64,000 nt of DNA from an uncultured Cyclobacteriaceae bacterium (GTDB taxonomy: Bacteria; Bacteroidota; Bacteroidia; Cytophagales; Cyclobacteriaceae), in the NCBI GenBank assembly GCA_937146645.1, contig CAKZRQ010000013.1, positions 62,001 to 126,000 of the forward strand, read 5' to 3'. Made by a program: the position numbers and the translations under genes. Below the pieces are notes generated by a model that made no database searches, was not told where the DNA came from, and was given only the letters and a program-made list of their open reading frames with translations. This document shows positions 28,103 to 35,657 of the stretch, in pieces (position 1 is the stretch's first letter; every line of letters starts with the position of its first letter).

Positions 28103-28127
28103 TTGAGTTAAACATTGGAAAACTCAA
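28103..28127 (-). promoter_or_regulatory. Hairpin between riboswitch and receptor start
   Basis: TTGAGTT (28127-28121, minus strand) and AACTCAA (28109-28103) form a perfect 7-bp stem with an 11-nt loop, ending 15 nt before the ATG at 28087. It lacks a T-tract, so it is a possible translation-control element of the TPP riboswitch and not an intrinsic terminator. This role is inferred from its position. Confidence 0.4.
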
Positions 28128-28199
28128 GGGAAGTATTCCGTATCTGTTTACCCGTATGAAAACAGCAGCCATAGCATAGCGCCAGCTTCTATCTTCAAG

Positions 28200-28280
28200 T
28201 CTCATTTCCCTTCGTCGGCATTATCCGCATCAGGTGATATGGGTATGATCTCAGCCCGCTTTGATGAAGGCACCCCTTAT
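28200..28280 (-). ncRNA. TPP riboswitch (THI element)
   Basis: Read on the minus strand, the leader contains the conserved blocks of the thiamin-pyrophosphate aptamer in order. These are GGGGTGCC (28276-28269), GGCTGAGATCATACCC, CACCTGATGCGGATAATGCC and CGAAGGGAAA (ending about 28205). These are the P2/P3 and P4/P5 sensor arms with the invariant CTGAGA and the GGATAATGCC core. It lies about 110 nt upstream of the TonB-receptor ATG and just downstream of a consensus promoter. The identification is near certain. Confidence 0.96.
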
Positions 28281-28290
28281 GATCTGCAGG

Positions 28291-28321
28291 CAAAATTACT
28301 TGCTTAATCTTTTAAAACAAC
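28291..28321 (-). promoter_or_regulatory. Candidate promoter of the riboswitch-receptor transcript
   Basis: Minus-strand TAATTTTG (28298-28291) is an exact TAnnTTTG -7 element. GTTG (28321-28318) lies 19 nt upstream, three of four bases matching the -33 TTTG. Transcription would start about 5-8 nt further on, just before the first aptamer stem, which is where it is expected. Confidence 0.6.
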
Positions 28322-28380
28322 ATTTTTCATGCTCTCAAATTTTATATTGCTTTTGACTAAATTGATCCAAACTCAAACCT

Positions 28381-29223
28381 ATGCACCTTTATAAACTTCA
28401 AAACGGAACGCTAATTTCAAATCAGAATGAATTCAAACTAGGTCCACCCATGGATTGGGATGAATTGCTTGCTCAGGAAGATTTAAGGAATACGATTTTA
28501 AAAGCCTCAGAAAACTGGCAGGCGATCACTGAAGAAGAAGCGAAAGGTAAAATAGAGGAAGGATTACTTGCCCCAATGGGTAATCAGGAAATTTGGGCGG
28601 CGGGGGTCACCTATTACAGAAGTAGGACTGCCAGAATGGAAGAGTCCGAAGATGCTGGAGGCGCCGACTTTTATGACAAGGTTTATCATGCCGAGCGCCC
28701 AGAACTCTTCTTCAAAGCTACTGCCAGCCGAGTAGCCCATCCGGGCAAAGCGGTGACGATTCGAAAAGACTCAACCTGGGATGTGCCTGAACCAGAACTC
28801 ACTCTTTTGCTTTCCCCGAAAGGGAAAATTCAAGGATTCACTGTAGGAAATGATATGAGTAGTCGAAGCATAGAAGGTGAAAATCCACTCTACCTCCCTC
28901 AGGCCAAAGTTTATCATGGATCCGCATCCTTAGGGCCATGTATTTACTTATCGGATGGCATTGATGAAAGCACCAAAATCACGCTAGAAATATTTAGAAA
29001 TGAAGTTCTTGCCTTTACAGGAGAAACAGACCTCTCGCAGCTCAAACGCAAGCCGCAGGAATTGGCAGATTGGCTGTTTAAGGCAAACACTTTCCCCATC
29101 GGATGTTTCCTCATGACGGGTACCGGAATAGTTCCTGATGATCTCACACTCGAAATTGATGATCAGGTCGCTATTACGATTGATGGGATAGGAACCCTCA
29201 AGAATCCAGTGAGTAAAATTTAA
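28381..29223 (+). CDS. Fumarylacetoacetate hydrolase family protein
   Basis: Cytosolic FAH-fold protein of 280 residues. The conserved metal-site region is visible: PELFFKATASRV, WDVPEPELTLLLSPKG (the acidic ligand pair) and FTVGNDMSSRSIEGENPLYLPQAKVYHGS. A C-terminal MTGTGIVPDD segment carries the substrate-loop threonine/glycine motif. Family members cleave or decarboxylate beta-diketo or 2-oxo acids, for example in sugar-acid and aromatic catabolism, and the exact substrate cannot be read. It starts a forward cluster with two alpha/beta hydrolases 20 nt downstream. Confidence 0.9.
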   Translation: MHLYKLQNGTLISNQNEFKLGPPMDWDELLAQEDLRNTILKASENWQAITEEEAKGKIEEGLLAPMGNQEIWAAGVTYYRSRTARMEESEDAGGADFYDKVYHAERPELFFKATASRVAHPGKAVTIRKDSTWDVPEPELTLLLSPKGKIQGFTVGNDMSSRSIEGENPLYLPQAKVYHGSASLGPCIYLSDGIDESTKITLEIFRNEVLAFTGETDLSQLKRKPQELADWLFKANTFPIGCFLMTGTGIVPDDLTLEIDDQVAITIDGIGTLKNPVSKI

Positions 29224-29242
29224 TTGATACCATAAGAAGACA

Positions 29243-30106
29243 ATGAGTGCTAGGCTCGATTTATGGGAAGAAAAAAGCGAGACATTTAGGTTTCATGAAT
29301 TGACTATTTCCCATGTCCATGAGGGCTCTGGGCAAAATCTTCTTTGTATTCATGGTTTCCCCACTGCCGGATTTGATTTTGACCCGATGTGGTCAGGCTT
29401 GATTGAAGATTTTAATTGTGTAGCCCCTGATTTAATTGGCCTAGGGAATTCCTCAAAACCAGACCAACCCTTGCCTGTAAGCCTTCAGGCTGATATGCTG
29501 GAAGCTCTATGTATGAATCTGGGCTGGACTAAGGCTCATATTCTGGCCCATGATGTGGGAGATACGATTTCTCAGGAGCTTTTGGCCCGTGGGCCAAAGT
29601 CAAAAATCAAATGGAAATCCTGCATTTTTCTAAACGGAGGATTGTTTCCTGAAACACATCAGCCGATTCTTATCCAAAAATTACTCATTTCACCTTTGGG
29701 GAAGTGGATAGCTAAATTGAGTTCTGAGAAAACGTTTAGAGCTAGCATGAATCGGATTTTCAGTCCAAATTATCCTCCCAGTGAGGATTTCCTTTCTGAT
29801 AATTGGGGGCTCCTGGTTCAAAACCAAGGAAGAACTGCACTCCCCAGGCTAGTGAGATATATGAAGGAGCGAAAGCAAAATCGAGAACGTTGGGTAGGTA
29901 TTCTCCAAACCACTTCAGTGTCTATCACGCTAATCAATGGCTCACTGGATCCAATATCTGGAAGTCATGCCGCTGCCCATTACAAGGATCTCGTCCCCAA
30001 CCCCAGAGTAGTGCATTTGGACGACTTAGGACATTATCCACACGTGGAAAATCCAGAAATCATACTCAAGGAAATAAAGAAATTTCACATAGAAATACGA
30101 TCATGA
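29243..30106 (+). CDS. Alpha/beta hydrolase, MEST/epoxide-hydrolase-like
   Basis: Soluble hydrolase of 287 residues. The oxyanion loop CIHGFPTAGFDFDP is at about residue 35. The nucleophile elbow AHDVGDTISQEL carries an aspartate (Asp104) instead of serine, as in MEST-type proteins, epoxide hydrolases and dehalogenases. The acid aspartate is probably in NGSLDPISG and the general base is the His of DLGHYPHVENP near the C-terminus. The substrate is unknown. The stop codon overlaps the start of the next gene (ATGA), itself an Asp-nucleophile hydrolase. Confidence 0.87.
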   Translation: MSARLDLWEEKSETFRFHELTISHVHEGSGQNLLCIHGFPTAGFDFDPMWSGLIEDFNCVAPDLIGLGNSSKPDQPLPVSLQADMLEALCMNLGWTKAHILAHDVGDTISQELLARGPKSKIKWKSCIFLNGGLFPETHQPILIQKLLISPLGKWIAKLSSEKTFRASMNRIFSPNYPPSEDFLSDNWGLLVQNQGRTALPRLVRYMKERKQNRERWVGILQTTSVSITLINGSLDPISGSHAAAHYKDLVPNPRVVHLDDLGHYPHVENPEIILKEIKKFHIEIRS

Positions 30107-30993
30107 AAGCCCTCCGAACTCCAGATTCCCGATTCGAAAACCTAAAGGATTATCCTTTTGACCCAAACTACTTTATGAATTCCGATGAGCTTCGGATGCA
30201 TTATGTAGATGAGGGCGACAAGGGAAATCCGGTCGTTCTATTACTTCATGGGGAGCCCACCTGGTCTTATCTCTACCGCAAGATGATTCCAATTTTTGTG
30301 GCTGCTGGATATCGAACACTTTCGCCAGATTTGATAGGATTTGGGAAGTCGGATAAGCCATTAGAACAAGGAGATTACAGTTATGATAACCACCTTCAAT
30401 GGCTTCAGGAATGGCTGGATGAATTAAGGCTAGAAAGGATTCACTTATTCTGTCAGGACTGGGGAGGCCTGTTAGGTTTACGCCTTTTGGCAAACCAACC
30501 CGAAAAATTTGAAAAGGTAGTAGCTTCTAATACTTTCCTTCCCATTGGTCGGGGACCTGTTTCTCAAGCCTTCTTAAAATGGCAGACCTTTGCCGCCAAA
30601 ACTCCGAATCTTGATATCGGAAGAATCGTCCAACAAGGTAGTGCGACAGAGCTATCTCCAGAAACTATCGCGGCGTATGATGCCCCATTTCCGGATGAAT
30701 CGTATAAGGCTGGAGCCAAAGTTTTCCCAGCTTTGGTTCCCATAAAAGAAACTGACCCTGGAGCTCTGGACAATCAGAAAGCATGGGAAATTCTCAGAAC
30801 TTTTGAGAAGCCTTTTCTAACTCTATTCGGAGAGTTTGACATGATCACCAAGGGTGGTGAAACTTATTTCCAAAAGATGATCCCTGGAGCAAAGGGGCTT
30901 GATCATGATATCCTCAAAGCGGGTCATTTTATCCAAGAGGATCTTGGGGCGGAGCTGGCCAAAAAAGTGAGTATGTTTTTCCAAAAATCTTAA
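30103..30993 (+). CDS. Haloalkane dehalogenase, subfamily I (DhlA-like)
   Basis: Alpha/beta hydrolase of 296 residues. It has the DhlA-type oxyanion motif LLHGEPTWSYLYRKMIP (47-63) and the nucleophile elbow CQDWGG with Asp119 followed by the halide-binding Trp120. A cap-domain Trp160 (FLKWQTF) is a candidate second halide Trp. Asp246 (GEFDMIT) and His275 (AGHFIQED) complete the triad. Family members hydrolyse carbon-halogen bonds to alcohols; the real substrate is unknown. The ATG at 30103 overlaps the upstream stop (ATGA). A longer in-frame extension to 29803 would run through the coding region of the previous gene and is rejected. Confidence 0.88.
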   Translation: MKALRTPDSRFENLKDYPFDPNYFMNSDELRMHYVDEGDKGNPVVLLLHGEPTWSYLYRKMIPIFVAAGYRTLSPDLIGFGKSDKPLEQGDYSYDNHLQWLQEWLDELRLERIHLFCQDWGGLLGLRLLANQPEKFEKVVASNTFLPIGRGPVSQAFLKWQTFAAKTPNLDIGRIVQQGSATELSPETIAAYDAPFPDESYKAGAKVFPALVPIKETDPGALDNQKAWEILRTFEKPFLTLFGEFDMITKGGETYFQKMIPGAKGLDHDILKAGHFIQEDLGAELAKKVSMFFQKS

Positions 30994-30996
30994 GCT

Positions 30997-31368
30997 ATGG
31001 CATTTGATGAATATTTAGCGGAGCGCATTTCGAGAGTTCTTGATGATCGAAAAGGCAATTACTTTGAAAAGAAGATGATGGGAGGATTAGTTTTCATGGT
31101 GGAGGATAAAATGTGTGTTGGAATAGCAAGGGATAAGAAAACTGGTGAAGATCGACTTATGGTTCGCATTGGGCAGGAAGCCATCGAGGCTAATTCAAAA
31201 AGAGAAGGCATCAGACCAATGGAATTTACTGGCAGACCAATGAAAGATTTTTCATTCATCTATCCTGAAGGATATGATATGGATGAGGATTTGGAATTTT
31301 GGGTAGACCTTGCTCTGGAGTTTAATCCTCAAGCCAAAAAGAGCAAGAAAAGGGCGAAGAAGGAATAG
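30997..31368 (+). CDS. TfoX/Sxy N-terminal domain protein
   Basis: Small cytosolic protein of 123 residues. It shows the TfoX-N pattern: FEKKMMGGLVFMVEDKMCVGIA near residue 25, and FTGRPMKDFSFIYPEG near 77. The C-terminal end is strongly basic (KKSKKRAKKE). Stand-alone TfoX-N proteins are widespread and differ from the full competence regulator Sxy, so no competence role can be claimed. It starts 3 nt after the dehalogenase stop and belongs to the same forward operon. Confidence 0.82.
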   Translation: MAFDEYLAERISRVLDDRKGNYFEKKMMGGLVFMVEDKMCVGIARDKKTGEDRLMVRIGQEAIEANSKREGIRPMEFTGRPMKDFSFIYPEGYDMDEDLEFWVDLALEFNPQAKKSKKRAKKE

Positions 31369-31430
31369 GTAGTATGTTAAAAATTAACTCAAGGAAGCAA
31401 AGGTTCGTAAATTGTATAAACGCTTGATTT

Positions 31431-31853
31431 ATGAAATATCTTGGCCATACCTTGGTTCTACTGATTGCAGCTCTTTCTTCCTGCAGCACTGACACAGACC
31501 CCATTAATCAGGATAATTTCCAGCTTTATGAGTTGGTGGGTTATCAACCATCCTTCTCTCCTAATCAGGAATTTGTTCCTGTTACTGATTCACTATACAC
31601 TTATCGACTATTTGACACAGGTAGTTTTGAAAAAAGAATCGGTGATGATATCGCGGAGGGAAAGTTTAGTACGAAGGACCTCGATGGACAAAATGCTTTA
31701 CTGCTTACATTCGATGACCCGAATAGTGATCTCATTCACAGTTGTTATCAAGGCGAAGAATATTTACTATCTAGAACCGATGGGTCTCTGGTAGGAACCT
31801 GGCAGGCCTGCGACGGTCCGGTATTATTTTTCATCCCTTCAAATCCATCCTGA
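31431..31853 (+). CDS. Hypothetical lipoprotein, 140 aa
   Basis: Exported protein with a lipoprotein signal peptide; the lipobox LSSC places the acylated cysteine at about residue 18. The mature part (about 120 residues) is acidic with predicted beta strands and two further cysteines near 105 and 127 that could form a disulfide. No family is recognised. It resembles the small lipocalin-like lipoproteins common in Bacteroidota only in general layout. Confidence 0.75.
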   Translation: MKYLGHTLVLLIAALSSCSTDTDPINQDNFQLYELVGYQPSFSPNQEFVPVTDSLYTYRLFDTGSFEKRIGDDIAEGKFSTKDLDGQNALLLTFDDPNSDLIHSCYQGEEYLLSRTDGSLVGTWQACDGPVLFFIPSNPS

Positions 31854-31873
31854 GTTTCAGGCTATATTTAGAA

Positions 31874-32308
31874 ATGACTCAATTTTTTCAAACTGAGCTA
31901 AGGCTACGATCCCTTCCGGCTGGATATCATTTGATCACGGATGAAATAGAAAATGCCATTCCTGAGATTCGTGCGATACAAACAGGATACCTACAGGTTT
32001 TTATAAAACATACCTCAGCCGCTTTGACCATAAATGAAAATGCAGATCCGACGGTAAGAAAGGATTTTAGAACCTTCGTGGATGAGCTCATCCCGGAAAA
32101 CTATCCTAAGTTTATCCATACTTATGAAGGTCCAGATGATATGCCAGCCCATATCAAGGCTAGTTTTTTTGACTCCCAGCTACAGATTCCTATCACTAAT
32201 GGTGTTCTGAACATGGGCATCTGGCAAGGAATCTACCTTTGCGAATTCAGAACACATGCCAGTTCCAGACAATTGGTTCTCACAGCATTCGGTGAGCTAT
32301 CTTCCTAA
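31874..32308 (+). CDS. YjbQ / UPF0047 family protein
   Basis: Small beta-rich protein of 144 residues with the UPF0047 signature: GYLQVFIKHTSAALTINENADP near residue 39 and GIWQGIYLCEFRTHASSRQL near 115. E. coli YjbQ shows weak thiamin-phosphate-synthase-like activity and is annotated as a secondary thiamine-phosphate synthase, but its physiological role is unsettled. Its lying a few kilobases from a TPP-riboswitch receptor may be coincidence. It follows the lipoprotein gene by 20 nt. Confidence 0.9.
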   Translation: MTQFFQTELRLRSLPAGYHLITDEIENAIPEIRAIQTGYLQVFIKHTSAALTINENADPTVRKDFRTFVDELIPENYPKFIHTYEGPDDMPAHIKASFFDSQLQIPITNGVLNMGIWQGIYLCEFRTHASSRQLVLTAFGELSS

Positions 32309-32388
32309 CAGGTTTCTATACAGCCCTCATTTGAGCCATTAATATAAATCCCAAGGAGGCTTCAAAGCTATGGGCTAGCTTTGTGGGA

Positions 32389-34608
32389 ATGTGGAAGATA
32401 AAACCCAACCTCTTTCTTCTTCTTTTTAGCATTTTGGCTTTACCGAAGGCTATGGCACAAAACTCGGAGCTCTCAAATGCATTTGCATTTAAGCTAAATG
32501 AGCCCATTGTTCTTGATGCCGTCTTAGACGAGCCAATCTGGCAAGATGCGGAGGGATGGAATGGGGAGTTCATGCAATATTTTCCATTCGACACCTCACA
32601 AGCCGTAGTTCAGACTCGCGTCAAAGTGGCTTTCGATGATAACAACCTCTATCTGGCGGCAGTCATGATGAACCGGGGAGAAAGAGATTATGTGTCCACT
32701 TCCCTCAGACGAGATTATCGTGGAGAGCAAAATGACGGAGTCACCTTTGTCTTCGATACATTTAATGATAAAACCAATGCCTTTCAGTTCGGAGTGAATC
32801 CTTACGGAGTGCAGCGAGAAGGTCTTTTGGCTAATGGCGGAGTCCGTGGATCTGACCTAAGTCTGGCTTGGGATAATAAGTGGTATGCAAAAGCTGCCAT
32901 TCTTGAGGATCGATGGGTGGTGGAAGCCATTATTCCACTTTCTACACTTCGCTTCAAGGACGGCGGACAAAACTGGAATGTCAATTTTTATCGGATAGAT
33001 AGTGATACCGGTGAAAGAAGTACCTGGTCCCCCATTCCAAGGAATCTTTCCATCATTTCTTTGGCTTTTAGCCGAAAACTCATTTTCGAAGAACCCATAA
33101 AGAAAACCTCTTCGAATATTTCCATCATACCCTATATAGCTGGATCCACCTCGCAGAATTCAATTGAGGGAACTTCGGAAAATTTCAAACCTGCCTTTGG
33201 TGCGGATGCAAAAATTGGAATTGGCCCCGCGCTAAACCTGGACCTGACGGTTAATCCTGACTTCTCCCAGGTGGAAGTGGATGAGCAAGTCACCAACCTG
33301 GATCGATTCGAAATTTTCTTCCCGGAAAGAAGACAATTCTTCCTCGAAAATGCTGATCTCTTTGCATCTTTTGGGCATCCACTGGCCCGTCCATTTTTCT
33401 CAAGAAGGATCGGTGTGGCCAGAGATGAAAGTACAGGCCAGAATGTTCAAAACCCCATTCTATATGGTGCCAGACTATCCGGTAAAGTTACCGACGACTG
33501 GAGAGTAGGCCTGATGAATATGCAGACGGCAAATGATGAAGAGGCAGGAATAGTAGGCAATAACTACAGCGTTGTAGCAGTTCAGCGAAAGGTATTTGCC
33601 AGGTCCAACATTGGGTTCATCTTTGTGGATCGTGAGACTTTAGCGCCAGAGGAAAGTGGTTCTTTGTTTGATCCTGACGAGTCGAATAGATTGCTCGGTT
33701 TGGAATATAACTTAGCCTCTGGAAATGGAAAATGGACAGGCAAGGCTTTCTATCACCGAACCTTTGAACCGGATGCAGGTGAGAGCCCGAGAACTTTCAA
33801 TGCCTTTGTAATTTACGATGACTTAAACTGGAGATGGAGTGCGAGTTATTTGGATGTGGGAGAAGGGTATAATCCGGAGGTAGGCTTTGTCCCTCGGACA
33901 AACTACAAGCGTTTAAATCCTGATATCGGCTACAGCTTTTTCCCAAAGTCTAAGCTTATCAATCGACATGGACCAACGGCGGAATTCGAACTCTTCTTTA
34001 ATGAAGAACTGGGTACAACTGATCGTGATTTGAACATTGGCTACGAGGTACGATTCCAGTCTTTGGCAAGGCTGTCTTTCAGCAAAAACTTTGGATACAT
34101 CTACCTATTCAGAGATTTTGATCCTACCAGAACCGGTGGTGAGCCATTACCTGAAGGAAGCGACTATTACAACAATCGATGGGAAGTCAGCTTTCAGAGT
34201 GACCCTCGAAAGGCATTTAATCTGGAACTGAATTCAGAGTGGGGAGAGTATTTCACCGGAAGGATAACATCTATTCGAAGTCAGCTGGGATGGAGAATCG
34301 GTTACACAGCGAATATTTCCATGAACTTCAGCTATAATCGAATTCGCCTTCCAGAGCCCCAAAATGATGCCGATCTATTTTTGGTTGGACCGAGGATCGA
34401 TTTGACCTTTACCAAATCTCTTTTCTGGACCACATTTATTCAATACAACAATCAGATTGATAATATTAATATCAATACTAGGCTGCAATGGAGATTCGCG
34501 CCAGTATCAGATTTCTTCCTGGTTTACACGGATAATTATTTCCCGGATACCTTTAATTCGAAGCAAAGAAGTCTGGTTGTCAAGCTGAATTACTGGCTGA
34601 ATCTATAG
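32389..34608 (+). CDS. DUF5916 outer-membrane protein with CBM9-like domain
   Basis: Exported protein of 739 residues. The signal peptide is residues 1-24 (ending PKAMAQ). A CBM9-like beta-sandwich lies at about 30-220 (LDEPIWQDAEGW, RVKVAFDDNNLYLAAVM, FQFGVNPYGVQREG). A long DUF5916 region follows with the characteristic NLDLTVNPDFSQVEVDEQ and FFPERRQFFLENADLF segments and beta-barrel-like strands to the C-terminus. Such proteins are widespread in Bacteroidota outer membranes; their substrates are unknown. The start is ATG 32389; a GTG two codons earlier is possible. It ends 1 nt from the convergent thioredoxin gene. Confidence 0.9.
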   Translation: MWKIKPNLFLLLFSILALPKAMAQNSELSNAFAFKLNEPIVLDAVLDEPIWQDAEGWNGEFMQYFPFDTSQAVVQTRVKVAFDDNNLYLAAVMMNRGERDYVSTSLRRDYRGEQNDGVTFVFDTFNDKTNAFQFGVNPYGVQREGLLANGGVRGSDLSLAWDNKWYAKAAILEDRWVVEAIIPLSTLRFKDGGQNWNVNFYRIDSDTGERSTWSPIPRNLSIISLAFSRKLIFEEPIKKTSSNISIIPYIAGSTSQNSIEGTSENFKPAFGADAKIGIGPALNLDLTVNPDFSQVEVDEQVTNLDRFEIFFPERRQFFLENADLFASFGHPLARPFFSRRIGVARDESTGQNVQNPILYGARLSGKVTDDWRVGLMNMQTANDEEAGIVGNNYSVVAVQRKVFARSNIGFIFVDRETLAPEESGSLFDPDESNRLLGLEYNLASGNGKWTGKAFYHRTFEPDAGESPRTFNAFVIYDDLNWRWSASYLDVGEGYNPEVGFVPRTNYKRLNPDIGYSFFPKSKLINRHGPTAEFELFFNEELGTTDRDLNIGYEVRFQSLARLSFSKNFGYIYLFRDFDPTRTGGEPLPEGSDYYNNRWEVSFQSDPRKAFNLELNSEWGEYFTGRITSIRSQLGWRIGYTANISMNFSYNRIRLPEPQNDADLFLVGPRIDLTFTKSLFWTTFIQYNNQIDNININTRLQWRFAPVSDFFLVYTDNYFPDTFNSKQRSLVVKLNYWLNL

Positions 34609-35604
34609 TCAAGGCTTAGAGAAAAGGTTTTCAACTTTACGAATTAGCCTTCCTTTGCGATAGCTATTCCAGATTGTTTCGATTTCACCTTCAGGATTAA
34701 TCAAAATATAAGTGGGCCAAACATTTACCCCGTAGAGGTCCGTTGCGAAACTCGATTGATCCCATAGATCAGTCCATGTGATCAAATCCTTGTGTTCTTT
34801 GGAGCTTTCTAGCCAAATCTCCTTGGTTTTATCTTGCCAAATGGTGATTACCTCTACTTGATTACCGAAGCGATCATGAACTTCTTTTACTTCAGGAAGA
34901 GCTTCAATACACGGGAGGCAACCGGTAAATGAAAACTCCAGAATTCTGTACTTCCCGTCAAAATCAGAAACGGCCACTTCTCCCCCATCTCTGGATTCAA
35001 GCGAAAAGTCCCGATACATCTCCCCAACTTTAGCCTTTTTGAGACTTCTGGTGTCTAGAGTTGCCTTTGCAGACATATATTCCGGAGAAGTTTTCAATTC
35101 GTCCGAGACCATACCTAAAACCTCCGAGAGTTCTTCATCACCATAATTGGCGATGAAAGCATTAAGCCAGTATAATCCAAAGAAATCGTCAAGGTTCTCA
35201 ATGATTAGTTCTTTCTTGACTTCTGGACTACTGCCCGCCCATTCCTGATCCAACTTTTCATATGGGTGAAGAGGGTTAATTCCTAAAGCATCAATATCCT
35301 CTGTGGAGCCAGTAATAGTATATTCTCCTTCTCCAACCCAAAATTCAGTTCTACCTACAATTCTCCCATTCTTTCGAATCATAGCGATCGATATCTTTCC
35401 CGGTTCATCAAGATTCGCCTCAAGATCCCCTTGATAGCTCTGATCATTATCATAGCCTTGTTCCCCAAAAAATGTTCTAATAAAATGGTTCTTTGGAATT
35501 TCCCCGTCAACTCGAATCTTGATGGTCGTATTTTGAGAAAATATAGGCTGGCAGAGAAGGAAAAGTACTATTAATAAAACAAAAGTTCTTCGCATAGGAA
35601 ACAT
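34609..35604 (-). CDS. TlpA-like periplasmic thioredoxin protein
   Basis: Exported thiol-disulfide protein of 331 residues. The signal peptide covers about 1-24 (QPIFSQ). An N-terminal DUF4369-like region (about 25-190) precedes a thioredoxin-fold domain with the redox motif CLPC (in FTGCLPCIEALPEV), followed by a cis-proline region VWPTYILINPEGEI. Bacteroidota carry many such TlpA/ResA-like proteins, used for cytochrome c maturation or disulfide repair. Alternative start codons are ATG 35604 and ATG 35595. The gene stands alone, with 50 bases upstream to the glycosidase. Confidence 0.85.
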   Translation of the reverse strand: MFPMRRTFVLLIVLFLLCQPIFSQNTTIKIRVDGEIPKNHFIRTFFGEQGYDNDQSYQGDLEANLDEPGKISIAMIRKNGRIVGRTEFWVGEGEYTITGSTEDIDALGINPLHPYEKLDQEWAGSSPEVKKELIIENLDDFFGLYWLNAFIANYGDEELSEVLGMVSDELKTSPEYMSAKATLDTRSLKKAKVGEMYRDFSLESRDGGEVAVSDFDGKYRILEFSFTGCLPCIEALPEVKEVHDRFGNQVEVITIWQDKTKEIWLESSKEHKDLITWTDLWDQSSFATDLYGVNVWPTYILINPEGEIETIWNSYRKGRLIRKVENLFSKP

Positions 35605-35657
35605 TAGTTATACCCTGATAACGAATGTGATAACTTTGAGTTTGGGGAAAATCGACT

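Noticed and set aside
29803-30102. An in-frame extension of the dehalogenase reading frame 300 bases upstream of ATG 30103.
   Set aside because: It lies wholly inside the preceding hydrolase gene in another frame, and its residues resemble none of the dehalogenase family. The ATGA overlap at 30103 is the natural start.
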